Assembly: GCF_020379485.1 (NCBI RefSeq)
Contig: NC_063439.1
Location: 18,938,598-19,002,597, forward strand
Length of the DNA stretch: 64,000 nt
Direction: 5' to 3'
From: Brassica napus
Lineage: Eukaryota > Streptophyta > Magnoliopsida > Brassicales > Brassicaceae
In this document: in pieces, positions 62,965 through 64,000 of the stretch
How positions within the stretch are numbered: position 1 is the first letter of the stretch
Layout: every line of letters starts with the position of its first letter
The notes under the pieces: generated by a model
Database searches by the model: none
Told to the model about the DNA's origin: nothing
The model's input: only the letters and a program-made list of their open reading frames with translations
Translations under genes and position numbers: made by a program

Positions 62965-64000
62965 GAGGTACTTTTCTCACTCCCTTGTATATACCATTTC
63001 ATTTTTGCATATTAGTTTTCTTCTCGGTATCTCCTTCTTTCTTTGACAACACAGAGACTGTGTAACTCAAGTTTGGGGGAGGTACCAAGCATTTGATCAT
63101 GTTTGCTTTGATTGTGTTTCATTTGAGTCATGCATAGCACGCCTATTTGCATAAAAAAAAAGATTTTTCATTTAGTTTGCATCATTTGCACCATTAGGAG
63201 AGTCTAGAGCATATAGGTTGCATTCACTTGCATTGGGAGCAATGATTTTAAATGCCTTGTAAAGAACACTACGTTGCACCATTGAGTAGCCACGCACCTC
63301 TCAGAAAGACTTGTATGTTGCGAGCCTTGAAAACTCTTCTTGAAACTTATTGATTGCTGAAACTCAGTCTTTGAAGCCAACTACAACCTTATTTGAAATG
63401 AATGAACTTAATGCTTCTTGCTTAGGGTCCCTTGTGTACTGAGTCATGGCTATACACACTTGAGTTGTCACATCTTTTATGCCAATCTTTTTGACACACT
63501 CTAGTGGTAGACCACTCCCAAAACCTTTCCTTCCTTTTAAGCTTTCATTGTTTGATGAGTGAGGCCTTCTTCGGAAAGTCTTACATGCGCATAATGTTGA
63601 GAGTATCGGGAACGACAATGCTTGATCTACATTTTTGCTAGATTGCACTGTATTGTCTAGCTATAGGTGGGAGGGTGAGTGTTGTGATCATGATTTGGGA
63701 GAAATGAAAAATAAAAAGGATAGACTCTTTGTGCTTAAGTGAATTGATTTTCTGGGATAAGTAGAGAACCTCTAGCTCTAGTTTTGAAAAGTCTTGGCCC
63801 CCAACCTAAAAAAAAAAAAAAAAAAAAAAAATAATATAAAAAAGGAAAAGAAATCGAAAAAAAAAAAAAGAAAGAAAAGGGGGCTAGCAAAGTTGTTGGG
63901 AGCTAAGAAATGTTTTGAGGTTGTAGAAAAAAATCCCTTGTAGATTTCAAAAAGAAAGAGTTAAAGTTCTTATGATCTTTTGGTGAGAGATGTGAGTTGG
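62965..64000 (+). other. 3' non-coding region of the Athila element
   Basis: Long untranslated stretch typical of Athila. A G-rich purine tract (aagtttgggggaggta, 63070-63085) resembles a polypurine tract but lies far from any LTR border visible here. A long A/G-rich block occurs at 63810-63890. The segment gagccttgaaaactcttc (about 63319) echoes gagccttgaaaactccta at the end of the 5' LTR, but the neighbouring bases do not match, so no 3' LTR is called. Confidence 0.6.

Larger units (their letters stand above)
52611..64000 (+). mobile_element. Athila-type Ty3/gypsy retrotransposon, right end cut off
   Basis: Order seen: LTR, primer-binding site, gag-pol ORF (54191-59812), intergenic region with GAGCGAC array, Athila ORF-1/env-like ORF (61000-62964), then non-coding 3' region running past 64000. 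Uninterrupted reading frames over 7.5 kb suggest a recent insertion. Same-strand gag, protease, RT, RNase H, integrase order places it in Ty3/gypsy; the ORF after pol is the hallmark of the Athila lineage. Confidence 0.92.

Noticed and set aside
63364..63648. 94-aa minus-strand open frame
   Set aside because: No recognisable domain and antisense in the Athila 3' non-coding region; not supported as a gene.
63319..64000. Start of the 3' LTR
   Set aside because: Only a short match (gagccttgaaaactc) to the 5' LTR end is seen; the sequence around it does not align, and TGATATCTTGCA does not recur.

Overview
The window is nuclear DNA from a flowering plant of the mustard family (Brassicaceae, most likely tribe Brassiceae). 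Nearly all genes have many short introns with GT-AG borders. From memory, the gene order matches Arabidopsis thaliana chromosome 5 around At5g63920-At5g64020: a TOP3A relic, a USP-domain receptor-like cytoplasmic kinase, CHR24, DNA polymerase delta catalytic subunit (POLD1), RGLG3, three tandem SAL phosphatases, a small XRCC4/PAXX-like gene and TBL14. The Arabidopsis locus names are recalled, not searched; gene models were read by hand from splice sites and reading frames, and every multi-exon model given here with full exon lists closes in frame.

Layout. 0-3.4 kb: broken 3' end of a topoisomerase 3-alpha gene, a Stowaway MITE, and a 121-bp tandem repeat whose first copy is split by a PIF/Harbinger MITE. 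3.6-6.5 kb: intact kinase (+). 6.9-14.3 kb: transposon graveyard (LINE remnant, probable Helitron, hAT MITE nested in a MULE-like MITE) ending in a complete, coding-intact Mutator-like element with a perfect 10-bp target duplication. 14.9-21.2 kb: CHR24 (-), 22 exons. 21.5-22.1 kb: MULE-like MITE. 22.7-27.5 kb: complete hAT transposon with perfect 8-bp target duplication, an intact transposase, and a captured in-frame piece of the host gene MYG1. 27.6-34.5 kb: POLD1 (+), complete, with E2F-like sites just inside the hAT insertion. 34.8-36.6 kb: RGLG3 (-). 37.4-45.2 kb: three tandem SAL genes (+); the middle one has lost two metal-binding aspartates. 45.5-46.9 kb: XRCC4/PAXX-like gene (-). 48.0-49.1 kb: short Sin3-type PAH protein (-). 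49.9-51.3 kb: TBL14 (-). 51.8 kb to the end: a GC-rich element fragment, then a very young Athila-type Ty3/gypsy retrotransposon (5' LTR, PBS, 1.87-kilo-residue gag-pol ORF, Athila ORF-1/env-like ORF) that runs off the right edge.

How things relate. The host genes are single-copy housekeeping, stress-signalling or cell-wall genes and form no operon-like unit; CHR24 and POLD1 are divergent, and POLD1/RGLG3 and the kinase/CHR24 are convergent pairs. The least ordinary items are the MYG1 exon capture inside the hAT element (with a new in-frame ATG and working splice borders), the pseudoenzyme-like middle SAL copy, the XRCC4/PAXX-like gene, and two matching GAGCGAC/GTCGCTC palindrome arrays inside the Athila element.
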